A stretch of DNA of 64,000 bases from Selaginella tamariscina (lineage: Eukaryota > Streptophyta > Lycopodiopsida > Selaginellales > Selaginellaceae). The DNA is taken from positions 344,090 to 408,089 of the forward strand of contig PUQB01000140.1 of the NCBI GenBank assembly GCA_003024785.1, given 5' to 3'. Both the position numbers and the translations under genes were made by a program. Every line of letters starts with the position of its first letter. Position 1 is the first letter of the stretch. Of the stretch, positions 37,259-50,033 are shown piece by piece. The notes beneath the pieces were generated by a model. That model did no database searches and was not told the origin of the DNA. It saw only the letters and a list, made by a program, of their open reading frames with translations.

Positions 37259-38018
37259 ACTAAAATGTTGTTATGTGACGTAAAGCTTGTTCATCATAGT
37301 CAAGAACTTCATCAAATGTAAGAAGTAGAAATAAGTCTTCGTCAATTGCTTCCCTATTTCATCTCTAACTTTTTTTTTTTCCTGCTTGTTGGATCTCATC
37401 AGACTCGTATTGGCCGGTCACTTTTAATGATGATTGAAATTCTTGCTAATGAAAATCTTTAAAGTCCCAAGGTCGAGACCACCATTCATCATTAGAAATG
37501 ATTCCCACCTTTGAAACATAAACCTTGCACATTTGAAAATCCTTTTTGTTCAGCCTTCATCATGATGATTTCTTATTTTAGATGAGCCTTTGGAAAGTAC
37601 ACCAAGAATTTGATACTTTGCTATTCGATTCAAACTTGTTGTGCTTTCTAACATATGCACTGCATCATAATATCTTTCATTGCTAATCATTCTTCCACTT
37701 TAAAGAAAAGTTTTGTATACAATCTAAACATGTCTTTGATAAAGGACATGGCATATCCAAATGTTTATCATGAAAGAACCTACATATAAATTGTTAAAAT
37801 TAATTTGCATCGCAAACACAAGACAAATTTGTTTACTTAATAAGTAAAATGACGTAATGACAAGAAATCTATATGTCCATAAACGTCCCGTGACTGATGA
37901 AGTTCTTTGTTATATTATTCTTATTCATATCTGTATAGACAAATCACAAACACTAAGCCTATGTTAGAATAAATCAATAACAATTGTTATGGAAGATCTT
38001 GAGATTGGGTCTTATATA

Positions 38019-40086
38019 TGAAGGATTTTTTTTACCATAAAGAAGAATCCTGATAATTAAAGGTTAGGAAAAAATGCAAGAAAAAACATGAACGCTCGTC
38101 TAAATAGAAACAAAAGGAAGTGAAATCTTCGTTCTTAAAGAAAAAAAATAAGTTCGACATATTATTGTTGACTCAATTATTATTATTGAAAACATTAACG
38201 AAATTGATTTAGTTTTACATAAGATTGAATATGTAAAAATCATATGTTTTATTACTTTTAAGTGCATGGGTGTGTGTTGTTTTCTTATTAATTCATTTAT
38301 AGAGCTAAGTTTAATTGAGAGTACATTGAAAATTTGGATAAATATATAACGTTTTGTTCACAATATTCTAATTGTGTTTTAAAATCCATGTTGAAACGGG
38401 ACCTCGTTTTGATTATCATCTTTCAATATAAATTAATTTGTTGAGTTACTATATGTGTGTGTGTGCGCATGAATAGCTAAATAATATAGGTACACAATAG
38501 TTTACGTGCAAGTAAAAATAGAATATAGAAAATAAATAAACCGTATATGTCTAGCCGTAGATGTACATCTATTCTTATATACAACCGTATGTTTATGCAT
38601 TCCATGTGCGGGCATGTTAAAACGATATTAAACGTGGATACATAAACTGCGTGCGCGTGTGTGAGCAATTTTAATGGGTTTCCTTGGCATATTTTCGTTA
38701 TTGATTTAAAAGAAATTGTCTTTCAATTGAAGCGCTATGTCTAACCTTAAGTATACTGTACTAAAGATTATGGATAAGGAACATTAATATTAAAAAATTT
38801 AAAGTAACCTTTTCATGAGAAATTCATTAATATTCAAATTTTGTTTTTAAGTAATCTTTAATATTCTATAAAGTATAAAATAGTCTTTAAAATACTTTTT
38901 ACACGATGGTTTATATAATTGTGCTCTCAGTACTATTTGTTGTGTAGGTATGTAGCTTAAGTAGATATCTTGTCTTTTAAGTACTTTTATAATTTTAACT
39001 TTCTAATGTTTAAATTATCTCTTAAAGTACGTGTGTTTATAAATTATTTCAAGCGACTAATAAAATGCATGAAATAATAAGAAGTTTTAAAATTTAAAGT
39101 ATCTACATATGCAATAAACCCACATATTCAATAACTTTGAATCAAATACATCACAATAGACAGTATGATAACTGTATTCTACAGTTATCACTACAACCTT
39201 GTAAGATCCGACGTTTGAATCAACGTGCAAAGAGATGGTATAATTAGTGCAGTTTAAATATGATAATACTATGTCTAGAGTAGGCAAACAAACCCAAGTT
39301 AAGGGGTTCCCACCGCCAGACCACGTACTCCAGCCTTGTTATCCCACAACTTGGCACACACCAGCCCGTTCGAACATGTTTCGAACACATACCTATGATC
39401 AAAGATGAAGTAACCAGGTAATGATAAGCCTTTGATATGCTTGGTCAAGGGGTTCCATACATCAATTGATCTATAGTTCTGTAAGAGAATCAACTCAAAC
39501 TGGTGGATCTTCACAAGGTGAAATCTTGGTTAAGAACCATAATCATTGAATTCCATACTTTCCAAACTTCTCATTAGAGTCTGAGCATTACAATGACAAA
39601 GAATGCTTGAAACTACATCAATTAAATAACATTTTAGAATCAATTGTTCAAACAACATAACATAACATGTTTCAACAATACTTCAACTCTGGAATGTTAA
39701 CATCCGTATTAAGGCTTTTTAAAATTAGAATGTTAACATAAATTTGTATTAGAGTTTTGTTGTGTAATACATTTTTGCCCAATGCAAGTAAAAATAGAAT
39801 AAATAATATAGAAAAAAAAACTGTATATGTACATCTATATACATCCATATATTTATGCATTTCGTGTGTGGGAAGAATGTCCAATATGTTATAACAGTGT
39901 AATATGTGTGTAAGTATGTAGCTTATATAGATATCTTGTCTTTTAAGTACTTTGATAATTTTAACTTTCTAATGTAAAATTATCTCTTAAAGTATGTGTG
40001 TTTATAAATTATTTAAATAATTTAAGCAATCAATAAAATGCAAGAAATAGTAAAAAGTTTAAAATTTAAAGTATAACGTTAAATTA
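38019..40086. repeat. AT-rich spacer with a local direct duplication
   Basis: Two stretches at about 38,505-38,635 and 38,940-39,110 recur in the same order and orientation at about 39,780-39,870 and 39,905-40,080. Shared marks are GCAAGTAAAAATAGAATA and GATATCTTGTCTTTTAAG. The duplicated part brackets an F-box-like fragment and ends where the promoter of the methyltransferase-like gene begins. Confidence 0.65.
39087..39540 (-). pseudogene. F-box-associated domain fragment
   Basis: Two minus-strand frames carry FRSIDVWNPLTKHIKGL-type sequence (the visible form is YRSIDVWNPLTKHIKGLSLP), SNGLVCAKLWD, and then GSYKVVVITVEYS...VYCDVFDSKLLNMW. These are the typical 'CNGL..., VWNP.T..., YKVV..., VYDS...W' motifs of plant F-box/kelch-associated proteins. 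The F-box itself is missing and the frame changes between the two pieces, so it is a truncated relic. In plants this family recruits substrates to SCF ubiquitin ligases. Confidence 0.55.
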
Positions 40087-40399
40087 ATTAATATTAATAG
40101 TATGATTAACTTAATTAATTATGATTAATAAAATAGTACTACTATATTATTATTAAAAAAAAGACTAGTTTAAACTTTAAATAATATTTAAACTGCATTA
40201 AAAACTAGCTAAATTAAAAAAACATAAAGACAAAAGGGTTCCTCATCTCCCGCATTTTCAAGCCAACAGTTTGGCGCCCAAACGCACGGCTTGGATAAAG
40301 CCACATTCATGAGTTAAGAGCATCAGCGGTTCTTATTAGGCCACGTGGAGGTTAAAAACCTTAGGATAGTGAAAAAGACTGCAGTCGGAGCGTTGCGAG
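40087..40399 (+). promoter_or_regulatory. Promoter of the methyltransferase-like gene with a G-box
   Basis: This stretch is conserved with the orphan copies at 13,445 and 34,944. It contains CACGTG at 40,342-40,347 and a GC-richer block (about 40,245-40,399) that probably includes the 5' UTR. G-boxes are bound by plant bZIP and bHLH factors. Conservation in all three copies supports its being the promoter core, though a shared origin explains it equally well. Confidence 0.55.
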
Positions 40400-41876
40400 A
40401 TGGACGATAAGGGCAAAGGCAAGCGGCGATTAGAAGACAACAATGGAATGGAATTCTGCAAGTAAGTACCCAGTATTCTGAATTCATCATCTTTCCTCGT
40501 TTTCTAAGAAAAATGATATCTTATCCGCATTTTCTCGCAATAATCTTTGATGGGTTCTCAAAATTCACTGCAGAAACTCAAGAAAATACAAAGATCGATC
40601 GAGGAGCAGGCCCATATAAAGACTCGTGTATGTGCGTGTGCGCGTGTTCTTATATGTATGTGTTGTGTGTATGTGACTTCGATCTTTTCCAAATGATCTG
40701 TAACTAAAGAATCGTTTGCAGGCAATAGAAACGGAAGACGCATATGAGACACTAGAGGTATCTAAATAAATAAATCTATATGCTGGGTCTTCTCCATAAT
40801 CTACACATCTCTGAAACTGCCTATCCTTCAGTTGTGTAGAGATAGGAGAGCTTCAGAGAGCTCACGGTTTTTAGATATTTTTTAATTTCTAAATATAAAT
40901 ATGATATATATACATATATTGGTCAGGATTGGTCATCTTTTCCTGCACTCCCTCAAAAGTTAGAATGTGGATTGTATGCAGGAAGAAGAGAAGGAAGAGG
41001 TAGAAGAAGTATTGGTAAAAGACGAGGATGGAGAAGAAGAAGAGGAAAGGAAAGAAACAGCCGAGGTACACACACACACACACACAATGCATCCGAGGTT
41101 CACACATACACATACAAACACTTTGTGTAAGTAATCTAAATCATGGTTCTTTTATAAAAATTTTTTAATAATTATTGTATATAAAGAAACGTATATTCTC
41201 AATATCTAGATTCGGACCATATATATACATACGTGATAATAACTTAATGAACTATATACCTTGTATACACTACAATTTTTAAATGATTGATTTTACATAT
41301 ATAAAGAAATTTTACACCTTTTAAAATGGAAACATAAATTATTAATTGAATTTATTGAACTATTAGAGAATCTCGTACTCCATTTTTAATATTTAACAAT
41401 TAGATACTCGCAGTTTAATAATCTTCAGAGAATTTCGTATTCCAAAACCAAGTTGTGATCATCACATTTGTATGGCTTTAAAAATCTCTTATTTTGCAGA
41501 AGAATTTCCCACATATTCTGATGGTAAACAAGGTCATTTTTAAAGACCGTGGAGTTCACGTCATAGACACCACCGACTTTGGTGACGAAGTCTCTGATGA
41601 GGAAGACTATGGCAACAATGCAAGAGTTGAGATGCGTAAAATGGTATTCAGCAGCTCACCAGACGACACAGAAGGCACGCTGTGTTCTCGTGAACGGAGG
41701 GTGCTGCGTGCGTGTGTGTGTGTGTTCTTGATTTATATATCTTTTTGTAGAGTTACTACTGGAGAAGCTTAAGGATCACTATCAAAGAGCGTTTATAGCG
41801 GCTCTAATGATGGGCATTTCCCCTCCACTTGAGACTAAGGTAGCGTGCGAGTGTTATATATATATATATATATTAT

Positions 41877-41937
<61 letters not shown>

Positions 41938-41996
41938 CCAGGACATGTGTGTGTGCGTGCGTGCGTGTGTATAATATAACCAATGAACGCACGTAG

Positions 41997-42067
<71 letters not shown>

Positions 42068-43198
42068 AGAGACATATACGTACGTGCGTTGATTGGTTAT
42101 ATTATGTACAAACATACATGTTTTTCTGCAGCGGGTGTTGCTTATTGGACTGGGAGCAGGTCTATTGGCGACGTTTCTCCATCGCTACTTACGAATGGAT
42201 GTACATGTTGTGGAACTGAACCCGGTTGTTCTGCAAGCTGCAAAAGCGGCATTTGAATTTGATGATCGAGCCATACGTGTAAGTTCACACGCACACACAT
42301 GTACATACGTCTTTCTGCATACGTCTTATGAGGAGTGTTGGGTTTCTAGTGTATTATCGCGGACGGATTGGATTTTGTCCATAGTTATCGAGGGGAGAAA
42401 TTTCATTCTGTAATTGTTGATATTACCGCTGTTGCCAATGTTAGAGGTGGTCAAATCAGGTACGTAACAACGCGCACGCACGCGCACGCGCACACACACA
42501 GAGACATCTTATTTTCATTTATGCAGCTTTCTGGGAGAGCATTTTCTGAATGGCACCCGTAGAATCATCCGAGACGATGGTATAACTATTACATATATTA
42601 AATAAGGCCCTCTAGTTTTATATAATTATTAAACTGACTTTCTAGTTTATATAATTCTCAAATTAGCCTTGAGTCATTAATCACTATATTTAAACATTAA
42701 ACAAATATATTTATCATTTGTGTTTGTATGTGTATATATTTTAACATTAAACAATATATTTATCATTTGTGTTATATATTTTAAACATGTAGTAATAAAT
42801 TTGACTCGTAACTAAAGGGTCAGCTTGATAAGTATATAAACTAATTTGATTAATAACCTTCATACATTTGTAGGTGTCATAATTATGAATATTGAACCTG
42901 AAGGGCCGGAGTTTGAGAGAGCAATCAGGAAGATTGAACGAGTAAACTATATATTATATATAGTTTTATATATTTACTAAGTTATAAAATGCTTTGAAGT
43001 GTACAAGAAGGTGTATTACACGCCCGAGATAACCAACAGCGTGGCCTTTGGATGTAAGGAAGAATCAACGGCTGGGAGATGAAGGAGAGATTTAGAGAAA
43101 ATTTGCCCGACGGCCAAGATGAAGTCAACTGGTCAGAGTTTGATGCTCATAACTGGTTTTGTTTCCACAAGGAGACCAGGAGGGTCACACGGATATAA
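40400..43198 (+). CDS. Spermidine-synthase-like/METTL13-like SAM methyltransferase
   Basis: Eleven exons are supported by GT-AG sites: 40,400-40,461; 40,574-40,627; 40,722-40,757; 40,982-41,065; 41,500-41,707; 41,751-41,839; 42,132-42,278; 42,350-42,459; 42,527-42,579; 42,874-42,941; and from 43,008. Exons 1-4 encode a Lys/Glu-rich N-terminus. The SAM-binding core is VLLIGLGAGLLATFLHRYL with VHVVELNP (42,135-42,230), followed by CIIADGLDFV and FHSVIVDITA, as in the spermidine-synthase-like domain of METTL13-type protein methyltransferases. The strict frame ends at 43,082, but one missing base would extend it to 43,198 (ending RRVTRI). Substrate is not readable; METTL13 relatives act on eEF1A. 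Neighbouring NOC4 is convergent, with 3' ends under 200 bp apart. Confidence 0.75.
41878..42107. repeat. GA and CT/TA microsatellites inside a short inverted repeat
   Basis: An intron of the methyltransferase-like gene contains (GA)n at 41,881-41,935, (TC)n at about 42,000-42,031 and (TA)n at 42,032-42,066. TATAACCAATGAACGCACGTA (41,979-41,999) is the inverted partner of TACGTGCGTTGATTGGTTATA (42,084-42,104), so the CT/TA tract sits in a hairpin loop. Confidence 0.8.
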
Positions 43199-43372
43199 GT
43201 GGCATATTCGTGATGATCTATGTTTCTATACGCCTAGAATGAATATAAAGGTTTCTATATACACACAGGCATTGTAGTGAAAACCATTGATGTGTGTGTG
43301 GAGAGAGAGAGTGTGTGTGTGTGTGTGGGGAGAGAGAGAGAGAGAGAGGCATAAATATTAAGCTTACCAAGT

Positions 43373-45310
43373 TTACACCACTTTAGTCTTCTTCAATGCG
43401 GGACTCTCTAAATCCGATGTGAAGCTCCATTCTGCAAACTCGTCCTCGTTTTCTTGGAACAACTTGGCTGGGACAACCTTGTAGTATGCTAGAGGAACCT
43501 GTTTCAATCTTCTCTTTGTCTGCAGTTTGATAGCTAGTTAGAAACATGGTGTGTGTAATATATACTAACATCTCTCTAATACAGTGAAGCTTTTACTATC
43601 TCTCTCTCTCTCTCCACACACACACACACACAGAGCAGATATATGACTAACTTCCTCATTGAAGATTGTTGAATAAGACCCCGAACTAAAGTCGCTGATT
43701 TGCACTTCGGTGGTTTTAGCTCTTACTGTAAGATCCGTTTCCAGTGTACTTACGAATCTGATAATACGACACAAGTTAGACAGCAACAACTTATACATGT
43801 GAGGGATGCATATTATTCATAATAAGATGGATATTTTTTTGATATGAGAGAGAGGTCTGTGAATGCGTGCTTGTATACACATGTATATCTTGCGTGTATA
43901 AAATCTCACATACTCACCTTGAAACTGCAGGGAATAGTGCCTCCGAAGACTTTCTATTTCCCACAAAGAGCTCTCTGGAGCACTTTTAAATTATAAACAA
44001 TATTCAAATGGGACATTTATGTTATGGTTAGTATTAAAGGATATTAAAGCTTTTTACCGAGAGCATGACATTCTGATGTCTTCGTTTCATTAACAAGAAA
44101 AGGATCTTTCCCAAGGCCAGCTTCACCATTTTCAGCTTTTTCTCGTGAAACCTGGAGTTAGCAAAGATTAAATCATAAATCACGTGTGTGTGTGTGTTTG
44201 CGTGTGCGTGTGCTGAGGTAGTAAGATACAATTAAATGAATTAACATATATTACCCGATGCACAAGGCAGTTTATAGACGGATGACGTCGAAGAAGATTG
44301 TGAACCATCGCTATTACTAACAGTGCTCCAGCCGGTGATAAACATAGGGATAGACGGCTTAACTTTTGCAAATGCTGCTGCTAAGTACGCAGGTATGAGT
44401 GGTGATTTCAGGCAGGTGTCCATTAACTGCAAAAAAACAGCATTAATTTTATATTATCATGCATGTGTATGCATGTATATACACAAAAATTTCATGTGGA
44501 GTTACATGTCAACACATCCATGGCATATATGTATATTTCATATAATAGACTATGCTGTACATAAATTAACCTCACGCTGTCATTTGTTATATGCTTGTAT
44601 GTATAGGATACACATGCATACATACCTCAAAAAAGCGAGAACGGTATTTAGTGAAGAATATAGACGGTTCCAGTAAAGAGTAGAGCTTATCGTAGAATTC
44701 CGGGTACTCTAAACCGTATTTTGTAATTAGAATATATAGCCCATCCAGGGATAATACACTGTAGAGTCCTCCGATGTCATATGACTTGGTAAGAAAGTCG
44801 CTGCTTAGAAAAGAAACATAAGTTAATACGGAAAAATTATACAACATCATGTATGAAGTAAGTATTTACGTTATGTACGTTTATTCATATGTATCGAGAG
44901 TATTAGGAACCTTAAATGTATTGGATTTGACAATGTTGGTATAACAACCTTCGACATTTCTGAAAGGACCTGCAACGATAGCCTTCATATATATATGAAC
45001 ATATAAAAACCTTTAATAAAAAAAATAGTGTGAAAAGTAAGAAGCATTTTATTTATTAAGCATTATAAATAAATTTTGGTATTGGATTTTTATAGGCCGA
45101 TTTATTCTATATAACCAACAATGCGTCGAGTCATTAATTTGTATAAATATTCTTACAAACTATCCCATTTACATATACGCACATACATGTACACATACTT
45201 TATATATCCAACCTTTTTATATACGTCCAGAGGGAGTGGGAGCTGCAAGAAATTTAACCAGAGCTTCTTGACTTTTGCTTTCATGCGTTTGATATTTGCC
45301 TGCACAAAGA

Positions 45311-45352
<42 letters not shown>

Positions 45353-46907
45353 CTGTGTGTTGTGTACAAATAAATGGCAACTTACTTCTGTTTCCGAAGT
45401 TCCTTGAGCCAATTTAGTAGCTGCAGAAGTATTGTAAGTCCGTATGTGCGTGTGCGTGTGTGTGTAAAGAAAAGCATTCTTACTCTGTTTTAGTGTCTCT
45501 TGTATAAAAGGTGACAGCCGAGAAAGAATACCATAGATATTTCGTATAAATGTATGAACACTACCATAACAGAATCCGTTAGATACCGTAAGTGTAATAA
45601 GAAAAGCTAATAGCAATAATAACATGAATAACAAACCTTGTGCCAGTCTTAGATTCTTTGCCATCATCATCGCTAGACAATGAATCCAAACCTGTATACA
45701 GTAAAATTATACATGCAATTAAAGAGTGTCTTGTGTATGTATGTACATACATATATAGTAATCCTCATGCACATTCTAATATGTATATAGCAGAATACAA
45801 TCGCACCCGTATATACAACTCATAAAAATAATAAATACCTCTCTGAACCTTTTGAAGGCGCAAATTTACAAGCTTATTGAGGTTGGTCACGGTAAAAATG
45901 CTGGAAAATAAGAGTGAAATCACCAAACACACTGAATATAAACATATACTTTACCAAACGTTTGCCTCCCTACAATGTTCCGTTGCAAGCGTATCAAAAA
46001 TGTTTTCATTGACATGTCGACTACCAGCCTGGTCAACATAATCACATATAAACTATCTCGTAATCATATAATCCAAACACAGACACACGCATATACACAT
46101 TAGCGCATTATCATTGACAAGATTTACCAGTGCCTCACAAAACTTGAAATAGATACGGTTGTCCAGATGACCTCCATTTGCTTGCAGGAGCTCCATCAAT
46201 GCATCCAGTGCTGCATTCTACACAAATGGTTAGCCTCTGGCTGATAAGCATCTATCTGCATGTTCTGTGTGTCACAATAACACACAAAACCAGTGTGTGC
46301 TTAATAGTAGAAATATAAAATAATGTAGCAACTCACACATATCTTACCATGTACATTCTATAACATAGTGTACGCATCACCATTTAGTTATGTACCACTA
46401 AACATATTAAACCAAAATGTTGTCCATTTTGTCATAATCGCATCTATACACATGGATATGTATCTACTAAATGAATACATAACGTGTTGTTGAAACACAC
46501 AACAACTGTAAGTGCGCGCGGGAGCGGATTGTCTTAACAGTAAGAAATATATCCATATAAACACAAAGTCAAGCACTGTACGTATGCGTATGTACCTGGA
46601 GGCGAGACTCTCCACTCCCAACAGCGCATTTGATCAGACTCTCTGTGAATTCATCATACTTATCCTTGAGCCAGGTTCTGTAGATACCTTCAGGAGTCTC
46701 TGATTCAACCAAATTCTTTGATTTGCCCAGCAATCCCTCAGACGAGAGAAGGGGGAGGAAGAACGCCTGCAAGCAGCGCACTGCTTCAAAGAAGCATTCC
46801 ACAGACGCCGCCGAGGACAGAAGCGATAGGAGAGTAGAGCAATTGTTGACATTTGCCCGAGAAACAAGCAGCGCCTTCCCCAGCGCCCTCACCTCCTCCA
46901 CCTTCAT
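43373..46907 (-). CDS. NOC4: NOC4 nucleolar complex protein
   Basis: About a dozen minus-strand exons from 46,907 (ATG, exon 1 46,596-46,907, 104 codons) to the stop at 43,373-43,375. NOC4-family hallmarks: IKRMKAKVKKLWLNFLQLPL with DVYKK (about 45,215-45,300), LSNPIHL, DFLTKSYDIGGLYSVLSLDG and LYSLLEPSIF (about 44,640-44,815), HNLLRRHPS (about 44,290), SSLWEIESLRRHY (about 43,930-43,975), DFSSGSYSTIFNEE (about 43,665-43,705) and the C-terminal RRLKQVPLAYYK. NOC4 works with NOP14/NOC family partners in 40S ribosomal subunit assembly in the nucleolus. Two small indels are visible, an A run near 44,355 and a C run near 43,935; restoring four Cs in the latter gives the family sequence and the correct splice phase. 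Telo-boxes stand upstream. Confidence 0.88.
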
Positions 46908-46912
46908 CTAGC

Positions 46913-46945
46913 AAACCCCTAAACCCTAGATCTCATAAACCCTAA
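46913..46945 (-). promoter_or_regulatory. Telo-boxes in the NOC4 5' region
   Basis: AAACCCTA occurs at 46,921-46,928 and 46,937-46,944, with a near match at 46,913-46,920, just upstream of the NOC4 start codon on the minus strand. Telo-boxes near the start are typical of plant ribosomal-protein and ribosome-biogenesis genes, which fits NOC4. Confidence 0.65.
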
Positions 46946-47147
46946 TCATGACTAATATTCTAGGCATATTCCCATATGAACTCACACACGCACACACACA
47001 CACACACGACATGTATAAACTTCGAAGATTGAAATTCAATAGAGAAAGCTTAGGTAAACGAAACAAGCAGGCCATTATTCGTACTTTACCATCTAGTGCT
47101 CTGTAAAGAAAAACAAACAAATGCATATCAGTACGTATTATACAGAT

Positions 47148-47185
<38 letters not shown>

Positions 47186-47566
47186 CATGTATAGTTTTGA
47201 ACAAGCTTCAATGCTGGTGTGTTTAATGTATGAATATATTACTGAATACGTAAAAATTAATGATATTGTATATACGGACTACATTGTGTTTGTAGTACTA
47301 GTGAGTTTTAATGTGTAAATATTATATAAATGAATATTTAAGGTATTCTTTACTAGTGGATATATTCGTAAAACATTGACGCATGGTAGTGTGTGTGTGT
47401 ATTCACAAGTCTATTGACACACACACACACAGATTATATATATATATATATACATATTGTGTGTGTGTACTGCTAGTTATATACATCAGATTTATCTGGG
47501 TCATCTCATTATACTTTATAGGTTTTGATGCTAAACATCGTATATATTATAACATAAGATCTTACT

Positions 47567-47790
47567 TGTGGGTAGAATCCTTGTTGATCTGCTTGAGGGC
47601 ACCATCCGTGGCCGTGCTTTTTCGGGCGCGAAGATGAAAGGGCTGTGAACCGCGAGCTACCCACAATCAGCATCGTCCCCAATCCGGCAGCGCAAGTCCG
47701 ATTTATGACCGAATTCAGCGAAGATTTAATCGGCGCGTACACGAACAATCCGAACACGCGAGGCCTGTTCGCCGGCATCCTCTTTCTCAC
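47567..47790 (-). CDS. Unrecognised GC-richer exon encoding 74 residues
   Basis: Minus-strand ATG at 47,790 opens 74 codons (MRKRMPANRPRVFGLFVYAP... to ...DQQGFYPQ) and ends at a good donor (CACAA then GTAAGATC). Its base composition is clearly richer in G+C than the flanks, which suggests real coding sequence. Codons downstream would have to come from small exons between 47,500 and 46,950; one candidate follows TTTCTTTACAG at about 47,104. I do not recognise the protein; the segment AAGLGTMLIVGSSRF faintly recalls SpoU-type RNA methyltransferases, but too weakly to name it. It may share a transcript with NOC4 or be separate. Confidence 0.35.
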
Positions 47791-47879
47791 AAGAACCCTA
47801 ATCTGTTATCCCCCGCATGGGATTCGAACCTGTCACCCTTGCGTGCCCTAGTTCCAGGGATTTCGAACCCCTACCTAAT

Positions 47880-50033
47880 ACAAATTTCAAAATATGAACT
47901 TCCGGCCATTTCTACTGTCGCGTCTCCTTTACATTTATATATGGGAACGTTAGAAAGTTTATTCACAGGGTTAAATACAAGTGTACATTAAAACATCTTT
48001 AAGGATTTTATATAAACTACTTTTTTCCTTCTGCTAAGATCAAGCATCGCTTCGTGTCCGAAGAAGAAAGTGATTGATTGAGACCTTTACGGGTTTAGTC
48101 TTTTGCTCAGATACTGTCTCAAGCTTCAATTTACAAACCACAACTCACAAGTACACACCAAAGTAAAGAAGCAAACATAAATAAACGAGACTAAACCATT
48201 TTGTAGCAGATGCCTAAAGTAGCTCCATAATAACTACTATAGCATACCATATACACATCCACCAAGATCAGAAATTGAATGCCCAAGGATATGCCCAACA
48301 TGCATTAGTATAACCACTTATTGCAAACACACAAACCTTTATGTAAACAAGAACCATCGTTGCAGTTGCCCTCTTAGAAGATACCCATTAAACCTTAGAG
48401 CAATCCCTCGCAAACTCTATAAACAAATGCCCATCAAAGAGGAATAACATGTACTAAAATAACCATACTCGTTTTCAAGCATGGGAACCTCACGCTTGGG
48501 GTGTGCTAGGCTCAACGCACACACCGACAGCCATAAATGGTGGCTCCTTATCACCTCAAACATGAAGCTGCACTTCCACTAGTAACTCAAATCCCGGGAA
48601 GTCGACTCAAATAGATGCCATTACTGAAACAGCAAAAAGGCAATGAAACACAAAACGCAAATGCCTGAACCTAAAGTTAATAATTCCTTCTAGGTGAATC
48701 AACTATGCACCCAACCAGCAACACGTATTCGAGGTTTTTAATCACTAACCATTTAACATAGGCCCATAGGCAGTGCCTAACCCAAGTAGTGAACTAATCA
48801 AGTGCATATGTTGTTATTACGAAGTTGCCACACCTCTTTGCCCATTCACTACAAGTGCCATAAGAAACAACTAGTGTTGCAAGGAACACAACCATCAACG
48901 TACACATACATGCAAATGCCTGAACCAGTAAATTACATAACTTCTTATAGGCAAACCAATCAAACACCCAATCAGCAACATGTCACTCGGGTCTCCAGTC
49001 CTCTGACCTTTCAGCACATGCCCGTAGGTAGGTGGTGACTAACCCAAGCAACGAGCCAATCAAATGCATTTGATGTTACCATCCAATTCGCCACACAAGT
49101 CTCCCTCTACATTTATATACATACTAGGAGTAATTTGTGTTTAAACTTCTAGCCCTAATTAAATCCAGAGAATCGAACCTACTGTTCAGAATTTTATAAT
49201 TTAAACTTCCCGCCATTTACTTTTTGAATGGAATCTTCCAAAAGACCCGTGCTCGAAAGCAACATAGGAATTGTTATCAAACACAAAACAAACTTCGATA
49301 AAATACATATTTTTTTGTTTATTAACTTGTCAAATGCAAACATTTCAGTATAGTTTAATATCGTATGTAGAATCATTACATATACAAAGATTTGGTTTGT
49401 TAAATCATCCGTGTCAAGCCATCTCCTTTAGAATGCAACAATCCAGCTAATTAAATATTCCTAGATATGTTGTACTCCACTTATATACACAACGTCATAG
49501 TGTGCGGTGGCTAAACACTTAAAAAAAAAAACCTAATTAGGTATGACGTTTAGGAAGCTAGGCAATTTTGACATACTGTCGAACAGTCCTTATTGGATAG
49601 GCACCTACTGAGTGGACCAAATGATTCCAAAGCTAAGCACTAAGATCTGTGTGTGATGTGTGCACGTGTGTGTGCGTGTGTATATAAATACACATATACA
49701 TTATGAGTGGGCTTGAAGACGTGGAGCTTGTTCAAGTCTAAGGACACCACTAACAGATGAAAAACGATGTATTAAAAGCCATTCGGATTGTGACTCTCAA
49801 CCAGGCACAAAGAGACAAGCCGAAGTCTCCATTCTCTGGCTCCCCTCCTTGAGTGAACCAGTACATATCCGGGAATAAATAGTTTAATATAAACAAAGTG
49901 TATTACTAATATACAGCGTCAACAGAGAGATGAACCAACTGAAAACTACAGACAACAACATAAAACCTGCATGTCAAGTGGTGTATATATAAATACAATA
50001 GTGCCACTGATATTTAACATTTGGGATATAACA
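47880..50033. other. Intergenic region with an imperfect tandem duplication
   Basis: About 48,655-48,840 is repeated at 48,910-49,100 (shared features: CAAATGCCTGAACC, ACCCAA(C/T)CAGCAACA, CATAGGC/CCGTAGG, TAACCCAAG, TCAA(G/A)TGCAT). Short stretches at 47,900 and 49,205 also match (AACTTCC(G/C)GCCATTT). No gene is recognised. The last few hundred bases are the probable upstream region of the peroxidase. Confidence 0.55.

Larger units (their letters stand above)
36300..38018 (-). repeat. Third copy of the inverted-repeat arm
   Basis: The sequence follows 4,355-5,828 (left arm interior plus spacer) in the same orientation. It keeps a short stretch (about 37,575-37,640) that is missing from the left arm but present in the right arm at about 5,925-5,985, so the left arm has had an internal deletion. 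Relative to the other copies it has two GC-rich insertions, at about 36,530-36,612 and 37,078-37,258. Its coding-like part is heavily interrupted. Confidence 0.85.

Noticed and set aside
41854-42115. Ser-Leu and Arg-Glu repeat proteins over the GA/CT tract
   Set aside because: They are translations of a microsatellite in an intron of the methyltransferase-like gene.
47815-47865. tRNA gene on the minus strand (GGTTCGAATCC-like T-arm)
   Set aside because: The T-loop-like stretch is there, but no matching acceptor stem, anticodon arm or D-arm could be assembled. It may be a tRNA-derived relic.
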